This document shows positions 35,027-42,187 of a stretch of 64,000 nt of DNA, piece by piece. The position numbers and the translations under genes were made by a program. This DNA comes from Desulfovibrio sp. (lineage in GTDB: Bacteria; Desulfobacterota; Desulfovibrionia; Desulfovibrionales; Desulfovibrionaceae): assembly GCF_019424165.1 (NCBI RefSeq), contig NZ_JAHZAA010000008.1, forward strand, positions 7,866-71,865. The letters are read 5' to 3'. Within the stretch, counting starts at the first letter, position 1; every line of letters starts with the position of its first letter. The notes beneath the pieces are model-generated. The model did not search any database, was not told the origin of the DNA, and saw only the letters and a list, made by a program, of their open reading frames with translations.

Positions 35027-36355
35027 ATGACAAGTGCAAACAAACAGAAAAAAATCAAGGTCTGGTCGTTGAGCCTGGGATGTCCCAAAAACAGGGTCGA
35101 CAGTGAGCGCCTGCTCGGTTCGCTGGGCGCGCCTGTGAGCCATGTGGAGCACATGGGCCGCGCTGACCTTGTATTCATCAATACCTGTGGTTTTATTGAT
35201 CCCGCCGTGCGCGAATCCGTGCGCGCCGTTCTGGACGCGGGCCAGCGGTTGGGCCGTTGCAGCAAAAAGCCCCTGCTGGCCGTGGGCGGCTGCATGGTGG
35301 GCCGGTACGGCGCGGAAAATCTGGCTGAAGATCTGCCCGAAGTGGATCTGTGGCTGCCCACGGCTGACCTGGCCCGCTGGCCCGCCATGGTGGCCGAGGC
35401 TCTGGCCCTGCCCCCGCCGCCGGTGCGTATGCCCGGCGGCGGCAGGCTGCTTTCCACCGGGCCTTCCTATGCGTGGCTCAAGGTGGGCGAAGGCTGCCGG
35501 CACAAGTGCGCCTTTTGTACCATTCCTTCCATCAGGGGGGGGCTGCATTCGCTGCCAGCCGAAGATATTGTGGACGAGGCCCGCGCTCTGCTGGGGCAGG
35601 GGGTGCGCGAGCTGGCCCTTGTGGCCCAGGACCTGACGGCCTGGGGTGCGGATCTGGGCATGAAAAACGGCCTTCCGTCCCTGCTGGAAAAACTTGCCGC
35701 GCTGGACGGTCTGGCCTGGCTGCGCCTGCTCTATCTGTACCCCAGCGGAGTGACGCCGGAACTTCTTACCCTGATACGCGATACCGGGGCGCCGCTTTTG
35801 CCTTATCTGGATATTCCCCTGCAACATGCCCATCCCGATGTGCTTTCACGCATGGGCAGGCCTTTTGCGGGCAATCCCCGGCGCGTGCTGGATGCCGTGC
35901 GGCAAATTTTGCCGCATGCGGCTCTGCGCACCACGTTTATTGTGGGCTATCCCGGCGAGACGGACGAACAGTTTGAAAGTCTGTGCCGCTTTGTGGAAGA
36001 AAGCGCTTTTCAGCATGTGGGGGTATTTGCCTACCAGGCTGAAGACGGCACAGAAGCGGCGACCCTGCCGGATCAGGTGCCGGATGCGGTCAAGCAGTGG
36101 CGGCGCGACACCCTTATGGACATACAGGCGGATATCAGCGAGCGCCTGCTGGCGGCCCATGTGGGCAGTCGCATGCAGGTGCTGGTGGATGCGCCGCATC
36201 CTGAATGGCCGGGCCTGCACAGCGGCCGCGTATGGCTTCAGGCCCCTGAGGTGGACGGCATCACCTATGTGAGCGGCCCTGGCGTTGCGCCAGGAGCGCT
36301 GGTGGAATGCGACATTGTGGAAAGTACCGAATATGACCTGACGGCGCTGGCTTAG
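35027..36355 (+). CDS. rimO: Ribosomal protein S12 methylthiotransferase
   Basis: Radical SAM enzyme adding a methylthio group to Asp of ribosomal protein S12. The 442-residue protein has the N-terminal UPF0004 domain with cluster cysteines (SLGCPKNRVDSERLLG; FINTCGFIDPA; VGGCMVGRYG), the radical SAM CRHKCAFCTIPSIRG motif (CxxxCxxC), and a C-terminal TRAM domain. The ATG at 35027 fits the family length; ATG 35018 and GTG 34991 are in frame. Divergent from the PAS-GGDEF-EAL gene. Confidence 0.95.
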   Translation: MTSANKQKKIKVWSLSLGCPKNRVDSERLLGSLGAPVSHVEHMGRADLVFINTCGFIDPAVRESVRAVLDAGQRLGRCSKKPLLAVGGCMVGRYGAENLAEDLPEVDLWLPTADLARWPAMVAEALALPPPPVRMPGGGRLLSTGPSYAWLKVGEGCRHKCAFCTIPSIRGGLHSLPAEDIVDEARALLGQGVRELALVAQDLTAWGADLGMKNGLPSLLEKLAALDGLAWLRLLYLYPSGVTPELLTLIRDTGAPLLPYLDIPLQHAHPDVLSRMGRPFAGNPRRVLDAVRQILPHAALRTTFIVGYPGETDEQFESLCRFVEESAFQHVGVFAYQAEDGTEAATLPDQVPDAVKQWRRDTLMDIQADISERLLAAHVGSRMQVLVDAPHPEWPGLHSGRVWLQAPEVDGITYVSGPGVAPGALVECDIVESTEYDLTALA

Positions 36356-36615
36356 CGCCGCGTCACATGGAACATATCTGACTGCCCGGCGCGGATTTTT
36401 GCGGCAAATCCGTGGTATGATGCTGCGCGAGGCGTACCCGGCACGCCGGGTATTTTCTCCGGTTGCGGTGCGGGTTGGGGGAACAGGCAGCAACGCCAGG
36501 TGTGCGGGGCGCCCCTGTTCTGCTGTCAGGCACGCAGGTTAAAGTAACAATGCTCCAGGGGCCGTTTTTGCAGAAAAGCCGCTGGGGCGGCAACGTCTTG
36601 AAAATGTCCCCCAAT
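36356..36615. other. Intergenic region after rimO
   Basis: About 260 bases before the flagellin terminator. A TATGAT box sits near 36417 but no matching -35. I checked for a signal-recognition or 6S RNA because of the GC-rich structured look; the conserved cores are absent, so no RNA gene is called. Confidence 0.35.
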
Positions 36616-36649
36616 AAATATCCCCGGAGGAAACCCTCCGGGGATATTT
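36616..36649. terminator. Bidirectional terminator downstream of the left flagellin gene
   Basis: A 15-bp stem (36616-36630 with 36635-36649) around AAAC. The outer five pairs are A/T, so both strands have A/T-rich flanks. It follows the left flagellin stop by about 47 bases and could also stop rimO readthrough. Confidence 0.75.
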
Positions 36650-36695
36650 GGTGTGCGTGCTGTGGCACGCCCTCAACCAGTCGCCTGGTGGCGGT

Positions 36696-37583
36696 TTAAC
36701 GGCCGATGAGCTGCATAGCCATCTGGGGCATGCTGTTGGCCTGCGAAAGCATGGCCACAGCGGACTGGGTGAGGATCTGGTTGCGTACGAACGCCGTCAT
36801 TTCCGTGGCCACGTCCACGTCGGAAATGCGGGATTCGGCAGCCTGCAGATTCTGTGACTGTGTGGTCAGGTTGGAAATGGTGTTTTCCAGCCTGTTCTGC
36901 AACGCGCCAAGGTGCGCGCGGATCTTGTCCTTGGAGATCACGGCATCGTTCAGGCCCACAAGAGCCTTCTGCGCGGCTTCCTGCGTGGAAACCGTGTAGG
37001 CGGCAGACGCCGAATCGGCCTGGTTACCCACACCCAGGGCAGAGGCGGTGCTGTTGCCTATCTTGATGTAGTAATAGTCTTCGGCCGAGTCGTTCATGCT
37101 GCCGAAGTGCACCTTCAGCTTGCCGGTGGCTGTCAGGTCGCTGCCGTTGTGCGTATCGCTCGACAGGTTGCCGTTCAGCAGATAGATGCCGTTGAAGTCC
37201 GTGGCATTGGCGATTCGGGTAATTTCCGAAGCCATGGCCTGGTACTCCGATTCGATCATCAGGCGCTGTGTGGAGTCATAGGTGCCGGTGGCTGCCTGTT
37301 CGGCCAGTTCCTTCATGCGTATGAGCTTTTCGTCAATAACGGCCAGAGCGCCGTCAGCGGTCTGGATGAGGGAAATGGCGTCGTTGGCGTTGCGGACACC
37401 CTGCTGCAGAGCGGCGATGTCGGTACGCATCAGTTCGCGGATGGCGAGGCCGGCGGCGTCGTCAGCCGCGGAGTTGATGCGCAGGCCCGTGGACAAGCGC
37501 TGCACCGAGGACGACAGATTGCCGTAGTGCGATGTCAGCGTGTTGGCCACCTGGGTGGCCATCTGGTTGTGATTGATATACAT
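36696..37583 (-). CDS. Flagellin, left copy
   Basis: Structural protein of the flagellar filament, 295 residues, without the variable central region of long flagellins. The N-terminal D0/D1 helix (MYINHNQMATQVANTLTSHY, LSTGLRINSAADDAAGLAIRE) and C-terminal helix (LQAAESRISDVDVATEMTAF, ILTQSAVAMLSQANSMPQMA) are typical. It starts at ATG 37583 after a GGGAGGAATG site. It differs from the right copy by one residue near position 27 (Ser for Asn) and in the last six residues (ends MQLIGR). Divergent from the right copy, with a 946-base gap. Confidence 0.97.
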   Translation of the reverse strand: MYINHNQMATQVANTLTSHYGNLSSSVQRLSTGLRINSAADDAAGLAIRELMRTDIAALQQGVRNANDAISLIQTADGALAVIDEKLIRMKELAEQAATGTYDSTQRLMIESEYQAMASEITRIANATDFNGIYLLNGNLSSDTHNGSDLTATGKLKVHFGSMNDSAEDYYYIKIGNSTASALGVGNQADSASAAYTVSTQEAAQKALVGLNDAVISKDKIRAHLGALQNRLENTISNLTTQSQNLQAAESRISDVDVATEMTAFVRNQILTQSAVAMLSQANSMPQMAMQLIGR

Positions 37584-37808
37584 GACATTCCTCCCTGAAT
37601 GTTCTGCATGCCCGGCGATGCTTGCGCGCGTCCGCTTCCTTGCGGGCTGTCGCCGCACAGTGTTCGTACTGACGAACGGATGACGGTTGTTGATTTCTTC
37701 GTAACGGCCCATCGCCGCTGCGAAGCCCCAAAACTACGGGTTTTTTGCTCCCACAGCCTCGTGGCAGCTATGGGCAAAAAATGCCCGGAAACCTGTGCCA
37801 GGGGATAC

Positions 37809-37824
37809 AGCAGGAATCATGCCA
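37809..37824 (-). promoter_or_regulatory. Candidate sigma-54 promoter of the left flagellin gene
   Basis: On the minus strand the sequence TGGCATGATTCCTGCT matches the -24/-12 consensus (TGGCAY-R-N4-TTGCW) with one mismatch (C for the first T of TTGC), with the correct GG to GC spacing. It lies about 226 bases upstream of the left flagellin ATG. Flagellins are sigma-54 controlled in several bacteria, but the long leader lowers confidence. Confidence 0.4.
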
Positions 37825-38093
37825 TTTTTTTTCAGGGAAAAAGCGTCAACACTTCGTCGTCCAGTGCTTGCGGCCGTAGGGCCACCTGCTGTGCATACGG
37901 AGTGCTTTGCATGTGTGTTGACAGGAACGGAATGATATCTACCTGATGGGGGAGATGTTTTTTCAGGCGTGCTCAAAAAAGGCAGTATGGACTTGCCCCT
38001 GATCAGGCAGGGACTTGCCCGCCGGCAATATTGTACAGCTCCGCGCCGGGTGAAAGGCTTCCTCCTCCAGCGGGCCTGCGCTTCGGCCCACAC

Positions 38094-38125
38094 AGATCCC
38101 CGCTATTGTGGCGGGGATCTGCTTT
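38094..38125 (+). terminator. Orphan terminator in the flagellin intergenic region
   Basis: AGATCCCCGC and GCGGGGATCT (38094-38103, 38111-38120) form a 10-bp stem followed by GCTTTTT. It is a good + strand intrinsic terminator, but no coding gene lies upstream on that strand, so it may end a small RNA starting somewhere in 37.9-38.05 kb. The remainder of 37584-38424 shows no gene I can support. Confidence 0.55.
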
Positions 38126-38424
38126 TTGCCCGTGCGGCTTCGGATGAAATGTTTTTTCGGCAAAAATCCGCATCAGGCAGGCCCGTGCTACCGGCACAGA
38201 CCTGAAATGAAGCGGTTTTTTTGTGCAGGCTGCCGCCGGAAGGCGCTTTTTATGCAGGGGGGAGCATTTTTTCGTTAAGAAGCTACTGTATCAACCTTTT
38301 GCGGCGCTTGCCCCGGCTCTGGCCGCGCAGGCGCCGCGTTTGCGGTTTGGCGGCGGGCGTCTGTTGCAGGCGCCAGGGGGGATAAGCATTTTCAGGAACA
38401 ACCCGCTCTAAAATAAAACTGCTC

Positions 38425-38451
38425 TAATGTCCTGACGCCAACGGCCGATAA
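38425..38451 (+). promoter_or_regulatory. Sigma-28 (FliA) promoter of the right flagellin gene
   Basis: TAAT, 15 bases, then GCCGATAA. The -10 is a perfect match to the flagellar sigma-28 consensus and the spacing is exact; the -35 differs by one base from TAAA. It lies about 80 bases upstream of the right flagellin ATG. Confidence 0.8.
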
Positions 38452-38529
38452 AGCAAGCAAAGGCGGTATACGCAAGGACGCGTTGGCATTTCGCGCCGCC
38501 TGTGACGTACAGCATTCATGGAGGAATGT

Positions 38530-39417
38530 ATGTATATCAATCATAACCAGATGGCCACCCAGGTGGCCAACACGCTGACATCGCACTACGGCAACCTGTC
38601 AAATTCGGTGCAGCGTTTGTCCACGGGCCTGCGCATCAACTCCGCGGCCGACGACGCCGCCGGCCTCGCCATCCGCGAACTGATGCGTACCGACATCGCC
38701 GCTCTGCAGCAGGGTGTCCGCAACGCCAACGACGCCATTTCCCTCATCCAGACCGCTGACGGCGCTCTGGCCGTTATTGACGAAAAGCTCATACGCATGA
38801 AGGAACTGGCCGAACAGGCAGCCACCGGCACCTATGACTCCACACAGCGCCTGATGATCGAATCGGAGTACCAGGCCATGGCTTCGGAAATTACCCGAAT
38901 CGCCAATGCCACGGACTTCAACGGCATCTATCTGCTGAACGGCAACCTGTCGAGCGATACGCACAACGGCAGCGACCTGACAGCCACCGGCAAGCTGAAG
39001 GTGCACTTCGGCAGCATGAACGACTCGGCCGAAGACTATTACTACATCAAGATAGGCAACAGCACCGCCTCTGCCCTGGGTGTGGGTAACCAGGCCGATT
39101 CGGCGTCTGCCGCCTACACGGTTTCCACGCAGGAAGCCGCGCAGAAGGCTCTTGTGGGCCTGAACGATGCCGTGATCTCCAAGGACAAGATCCGCGCGCA
39201 CCTTGGCGCGTTGCAGAACAGGCTGGAAAACACCATTTCCAACCTGACCACACAGTCACAGAATCTGCAGGCTGCCGAATCCCGCATTTCCGACGTGGAC
39301 GTGGCCACGGAAATGACGGCGTTCGTACGCAACCAGATCCTCACCCAGTCCGCTGTGGCCATGCTTTCGCAGGCCAACAGCATGCCCCAGATGGCGCTTT
39401 CGCTCATTTCGAGGTAG
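38530..39417 (+). CDS. Flagellin, right copy
   Basis: A 295-residue flagellin nearly identical to the left copy, with the same short D0/D1 architecture and no large surface domain. The ATG at 38530 has a GGAGG at 38520-38524 region; an ATG at 38518 is too close to it. The C-terminus ends PQMALSLISR, differing from the left copy in the last residues. The sigma-28 promoter makes this the better candidate for the main filament protein. A strong terminator follows. Confidence 0.97.
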   Translation: MYINHNQMATQVANTLTSHYGNLSNSVQRLSTGLRINSAADDAAGLAIRELMRTDIAALQQGVRNANDAISLIQTADGALAVIDEKLIRMKELAEQAATGTYDSTQRLMIESEYQAMASEITRIANATDFNGIYLLNGNLSSDTHNGSDLTATGKLKVHFGSMNDSAEDYYYIKIGNSTASALGVGNQADSASAAYTVSTQEAAQKALVGLNDAVISKDKIRAHLGALQNRLENTISNLTTQSQNLQAAESRISDVDVATEMTAFVRNQILTQSAVAMLSQANSMPQMALSLISR

Positions 39418-39497
39418 GGCTGAAAACAGGTGGTGGAGGGCGTTTGCCCGGAACAGCCCTGCGGCAGGGGAGTGCTGCGTGGCTATAAAAATCAGAA

Positions 39498-39537
39498 AAG
39501 GCCGGTTCGCCATTTGGCGGACCGGCCTTGTATTTTT
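39498..39537 (+). terminator. Terminator after the right flagellin gene
   Basis: A 15-bp stem (39498-39512 with 39515-39529, one G-U pair) followed by a T-rich run (39531-39538). It also separates the flagellin from the convergent UPF0173 gene. Confidence 0.85.
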
Positions 39538-39557
39538 TATGCTGGTTACGGCTGCTG

Positions 39558-40250
39558 TCAGCGGCCCGGAGAAAAGGCACGCGTTTGCCCCGGGGCCATA
39601 ACCGCACAGGAACAGGGCAGGTCCAGTTTTGCCAGTTCTTTTTCAAAGTCCCGGGTGTCCTGCGCCAGCACGGGAAAGGTTCCCCAGTGCATGGGGATCA
39701 CATTTTTGCAGTTGAGCAGCTTGCAGGCCAGGGCCGCCTGCGATGCGTCCATTGTGAAAACGCCGCCAATGGGCAGCAGGGCCACATCAATGGAGTAGAG
39801 CTGCCCCCACAGGGCCATATCACCGAAAACGCATGTGTCGCCGGAATGGTAGACGGTGAGGCCGTCGGGCATGCGCACGATGTAGCCCGCCGGACAGCCC
39901 GAGTCAGTGGTGTGGAATGCCGGAGTCATGGTAATGCTCGCGCCCTTGCAGGCGAGGGTGCCGCCCATGTTGAAGCCGATGCCGTTGAGTATCTGGCTGT
40001 CGGGCAGACCGGCGGCGGCCTTTTGCGCCGTGCCGACGATGGCCCCGAGCATGGCTCCGGTTTTTTTGCATATGGTTACTGCTTCGCCCACATGGTCACC
40101 GTGGTCGTGGGTCAGAAGCACAAGGTCGGCGCGGCCCACATCATCTACGCCAAGCCCGTATTGCGGAGCCAGAAAGGGGTCAATAACCACATGTACGTCA
40201 TGGTTGCTGATTTTGAAGGCCGAGTGTCCAAACCAGGTTATATCGCTCAT
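39558..40250 (-). CDS. UPF0173 metal-dependent hydrolase (metallo-beta-lactamase fold)
   Basis: A 230-residue protein of the metallo-beta-lactamase superfamily. The metal-binding HxHxDH motif is seen as LTHDHGDHVG near residue 48, and further ligands in PAFHTTDSG, YHSGDT (near 137) and PMHWGTFP near the end. Substrate is unknown. It begins MSDITWFGHSAFKI like UPF0173 members and stands alone. Confidence 0.9.
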   Translation of the reverse strand: MSDITWFGHSAFKISNHDVHVVIDPFLAPQYGLGVDDVGRADLVLLTHDHGDHVGEAVTICKKTGAMLGAIVGTAQKAAAGLPDSQILNGIGFNMGGTLACKGASITMTPAFHTTDSGCPAGYIVRMPDGLTVYHSGDTCVFGDMALWGQLYSIDVALLPIGGVFTMDASQAALACKLLNCKNVIPMHWGTFPVLAQDTRDFEKELAKLDLPCSCAVMAPGQTRAFSPGR

Positions 40251-40437
40251 GCGTGCCTCCTTTGCTGTTGTTTTTGCCGTTATTTCTGTCCTGCCCGCGA
40301 AAAGGGGCAGCCGCCTTGCGCCTATGCGTCCTGACGCGAAAACCGCAAATATCGCCGAACCTGCGCTGGTCCCGCTGCTGTTTGAGGTGGCGGAAAGCCT
40401 GAGGTGGCCGGAATGCAGTGTTCCGTCGGTGTTACAG

Positions 40438-41091
40438 TCAGCCCGGCCATCGCCCCAGATTGTGCGGCAGGCCTACCTGGTCGAAAATTCTGCCGCACAG
40501 GTGCAGCAGCAGGTCATCCACGCTTTGGGGTTTAAGATAGAAGCCCGGGCAGAGGGGCATGATCACTGCTCCGGCTTCACGCAGGGCAAGCATGTTGCGC
40601 AGGTGAATGGCCGAAAGCGGGCTTTCCCTCGGGACCAGCACCAGGGGCAGCCGCTCTTTGAGGGCTACATCCGCCGAGCGCTGCACAAGGTTTCGTGTGG
40701 CTCCCGAGGCTATGGCCCCGAGTGTACCCATTGAGCACGGCGCAAGAATCATGGCCGCAGGCTCCGGACCGCGCCGCCACCATGAGCCGCTGGAAGGTCC
40801 GGCCCCCAGGTTTTCCGCGTCGTGAACGTGGTGCGCGTACTGGGTCAGCAGCTCCGGGCCGGATTCACACTCGGCGCGCAGAACAGCATGCGCGCCTTGC
40901 GAAATGATGCAGTGAACACGCACATCGGGCATGGCCGCCAAGCTGCGCAGCAGGCATGCCGCCAGCGGCATGCCGCTGGCGCCGCTGACGCCCACCAGAA
41001 TGTCGCGCGGCCGGGCGCACGAAACAGCGGGCATGGCGGCGCGGCTGCCTGTCCGGGCTGCCTCGGTGGCTGGGGATATGGCGCTTGTCAT
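40438..41091 (-). CDS. ubiX: Flavin prenyltransferase UbiX
   Basis: Makes prenylated FMN, the cofactor of UbiD-type decarboxylases. The 217-residue protein has the FMN-binding VGVSGASGMPLA near residue 32, the APCSMGTLGAIASGATRNLVQRSADVALKERLPLVLVPRESPL block, and IMPLCPGFY. Compared with the short family it carries an N-terminal extension (MTSAISPATEAARTGSR...) of about 25 residues. A GGGAG precedes ATG 41091. No ubiD gene is in the window. Confidence 0.93.
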   Translation of the reverse strand: MTSAISPATEAARTGSRAAMPAVSCARPRDILVGVSGASGMPLAACLLRSLAAMPDVRVHCIISQGAHAVLRAECESGPELLTQYAHHVHDAENLGAGPSSGSWWRRGPEPAAMILAPCSMGTLGAIASGATRNLVQRSADVALKERLPLVLVPRESPLSAIHLRNMLALREAGAVIMPLCPGFYLKPQSVDDLLLHLCGRIFDQVGLPHNLGRWPG

Positions 41092-41315
41092 GATTATTCT
41101 CCCTGCTGCTTGCATACCTGACAAGCAGGTTACACGCAAACAGGCAACGGTGCGCAACTTCAGCTTGCAACGCGGTCAGGCTGGCAGGAATCGCATGAAG
41201 AACGCTCGCGCCCGGGCTGGTCAACATGCAAGGCCAGCAGCATGCCTCCGGCACGCTCTGCGTTGTTTGCGGCCTTGACAGGGAAGGCGAGTCGGCATAT
41301 CAAAACAGTTCTTAT

Positions 41316-41392
<77 letters not shown>

Positions 41393-41400
41393 TAAAAATT

Positions 41401-41440
41401 AAGTACTTATAGGAGATACCTGTAAGTGCTTTTTTGTTTT
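41401..41440 (+). terminator. Terminator after tRNA-Arg
   Basis: A 13-bp stem with two G-U pairs (41401-41413 with 41419-41431) followed by a T-run. It is the first sequence after the tRNA and therefore the likely start of inserted DNA or the original tRNA terminator. Confidence 0.75.
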
Positions 41441-41773
41441 TCCAACCCTATTTCCAACCTTTTTATGGGAAATAGATACTGCTCCATGCAGTTCCGTAGC
41501 ACATTGTTGGCATGTCCGGTAGCCTCATGAGCGAACCAGCCCTTAAGATTTGCGCTTACAACAGATGGAAGGACACACGACGCTTACCGTTTGGCCTGCT
41601 GTGATTGTAATATCCCTTGCAGTGGTCGATCAGCCAATCCGCCGCGATCCGTTTGTGGAATGCGCATGTTGCCCACTAATCGGCCAATAATTTCGCAGTC
41701 AAAAAAACGAAGACTGAAATAGGCATCGCAAAGGTAGGGAAACGGGGATTTCCCCGCTTCCCGCCCGCAATTT
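41441..41773. other. Island edge without recognised gene
   Basis: About 330 bases. A short direct repeat TTTCCAACC occurs twice near 41438-41462, just inside the element edge, as expected for possible recombinase arm sites. A leftward open frame (41584-41838) overlaps the 53-residue gene in another frame and I do not support it. Confidence 0.3.
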
Positions 41774-41935
41774 CTACTTGTCTTTATTTTCCGGCAGGGC
41801 CAGCTTCTCTTGCTCTTCCACTGCATCGCAACTGCCATTTTTCTGACTTTCTAATTCCACCGCAATCGCCGCCGCAGTGAATACCCCTGCGACACCAGCC
41901 AGTATGCCACCGATAAAAGTCCAAGTCTTGCTCAT
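41774..41935 (-). CDS. Small membrane protein (53 residues)
   Basis: Starts MSKTWTFIGGILAGVAGVFT after an AAAGGAG site 8 bases upstream. One hydrophobic helix with small residues (residues 7-26) is followed by a charged tail (VELESQKNGSCDAVEEQEKL). Single-pass inner-membrane topology is likely. Function unknown; it is the last of three very short leftward ORFs after the VWA gene. Confidence 0.55.
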   Translation of the reverse strand: MSKTWTFIGGILAGVAGVFTAAAIAVELESQKNGSCDAVEEQEKLALPENKDK

Positions 41936-42006
41936 GAATATTCTCCTTTTCAGTTACATAAATGCAGGAGGCGGGATTACTCCCGCCCCTGTGTGCCTGT
42001 TAATGA

Positions 42007-42078
42007 TTAGTCGTCCCAATTTTCCTTGATGACCTGCAGCACAGCGATGGCAACAGGTATCCATGCCAATGGGTTCAT
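42007..42078 (-). CDS. Very small ORF (23 residues) after the VWA gene
   Basis: Begins MNPLAWIPVAIAVLQ and ends with charged residues before TAA. An AAGGAGG lies 4-5 bases upstream of the ATG, an excellent site, which argues that it is translated. The peptide is largely hydrophobic, suggesting membrane association. Too short for family assignment. Confidence 0.45.
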   Translation of the reverse strand: MNPLAWIPVAIAVLQVIKENWDD

Positions 42079-42094
42079 ATATCCTCCTTGGGTA

Positions 42095-42187
42095 TCAGCA
42101 GCGCGGGATGTGCCGCCGTTTGTGTGTAAGAATTGCACGGAGCGCCCGGTACAGATTCCAGTGGCAAAAGTCCGGTGGCACCATCAT
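42095..42187 (-). CDS. Micro-ORF overlapping the VWA gene stop (30 residues)
   Basis: Starts MMVPPDFCHWNLYRALR at an ATG overlapping the VWA stop (ATGA), with GGGAGG upstream. It is basic. A related ORF with the same start arrangement (MMVLFDFSLWYRRRIFR, 57259-57360) follows the decayed VWA copy. The two agree at M-M-V, D-F, W, R and an LT...K block although the DNA has diverged, which supports coding. No known family. Confidence 0.6.
   Translation of the reverse strand: MMVPPDFCHWNLYRALRAILTHKRRHIPRC

Larger units (their letters stand above)
36717..39396. repeat. Large inverted repeat formed by the two flagellin genes
   Basis: Arms 36717-37583 and 38530-39396 are the flagellin coding regions in opposite orientation. 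They are the same length and almost identical in DNA from about codon 34 to seven codons before the stop, even at silent positions. The non-repeated centre is 37584-38529. Ongoing gene conversion or recent duplication explains the identity. Confidence 0.85.

Noticed and set aside
36356..36615. Signal-recognition or 6S RNA after rimO
   Set aside because: The GGAAGCAGCC-type SRP core and a 6S-like central bubble were not found.
37584..38529. Coding ORFs between the flagellin genes
   Set aside because: Short frames in this spacer lack ribosome-binding sites and conserved motifs; a promoter and a terminator explain the visible structure.
41584..41838. 84-residue leftward ORF at the island edge
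   Set aside because: It overlaps the 53-residue ORF in another frame; only the shorter ORF has a good ribosome-binding site and plausible topology.
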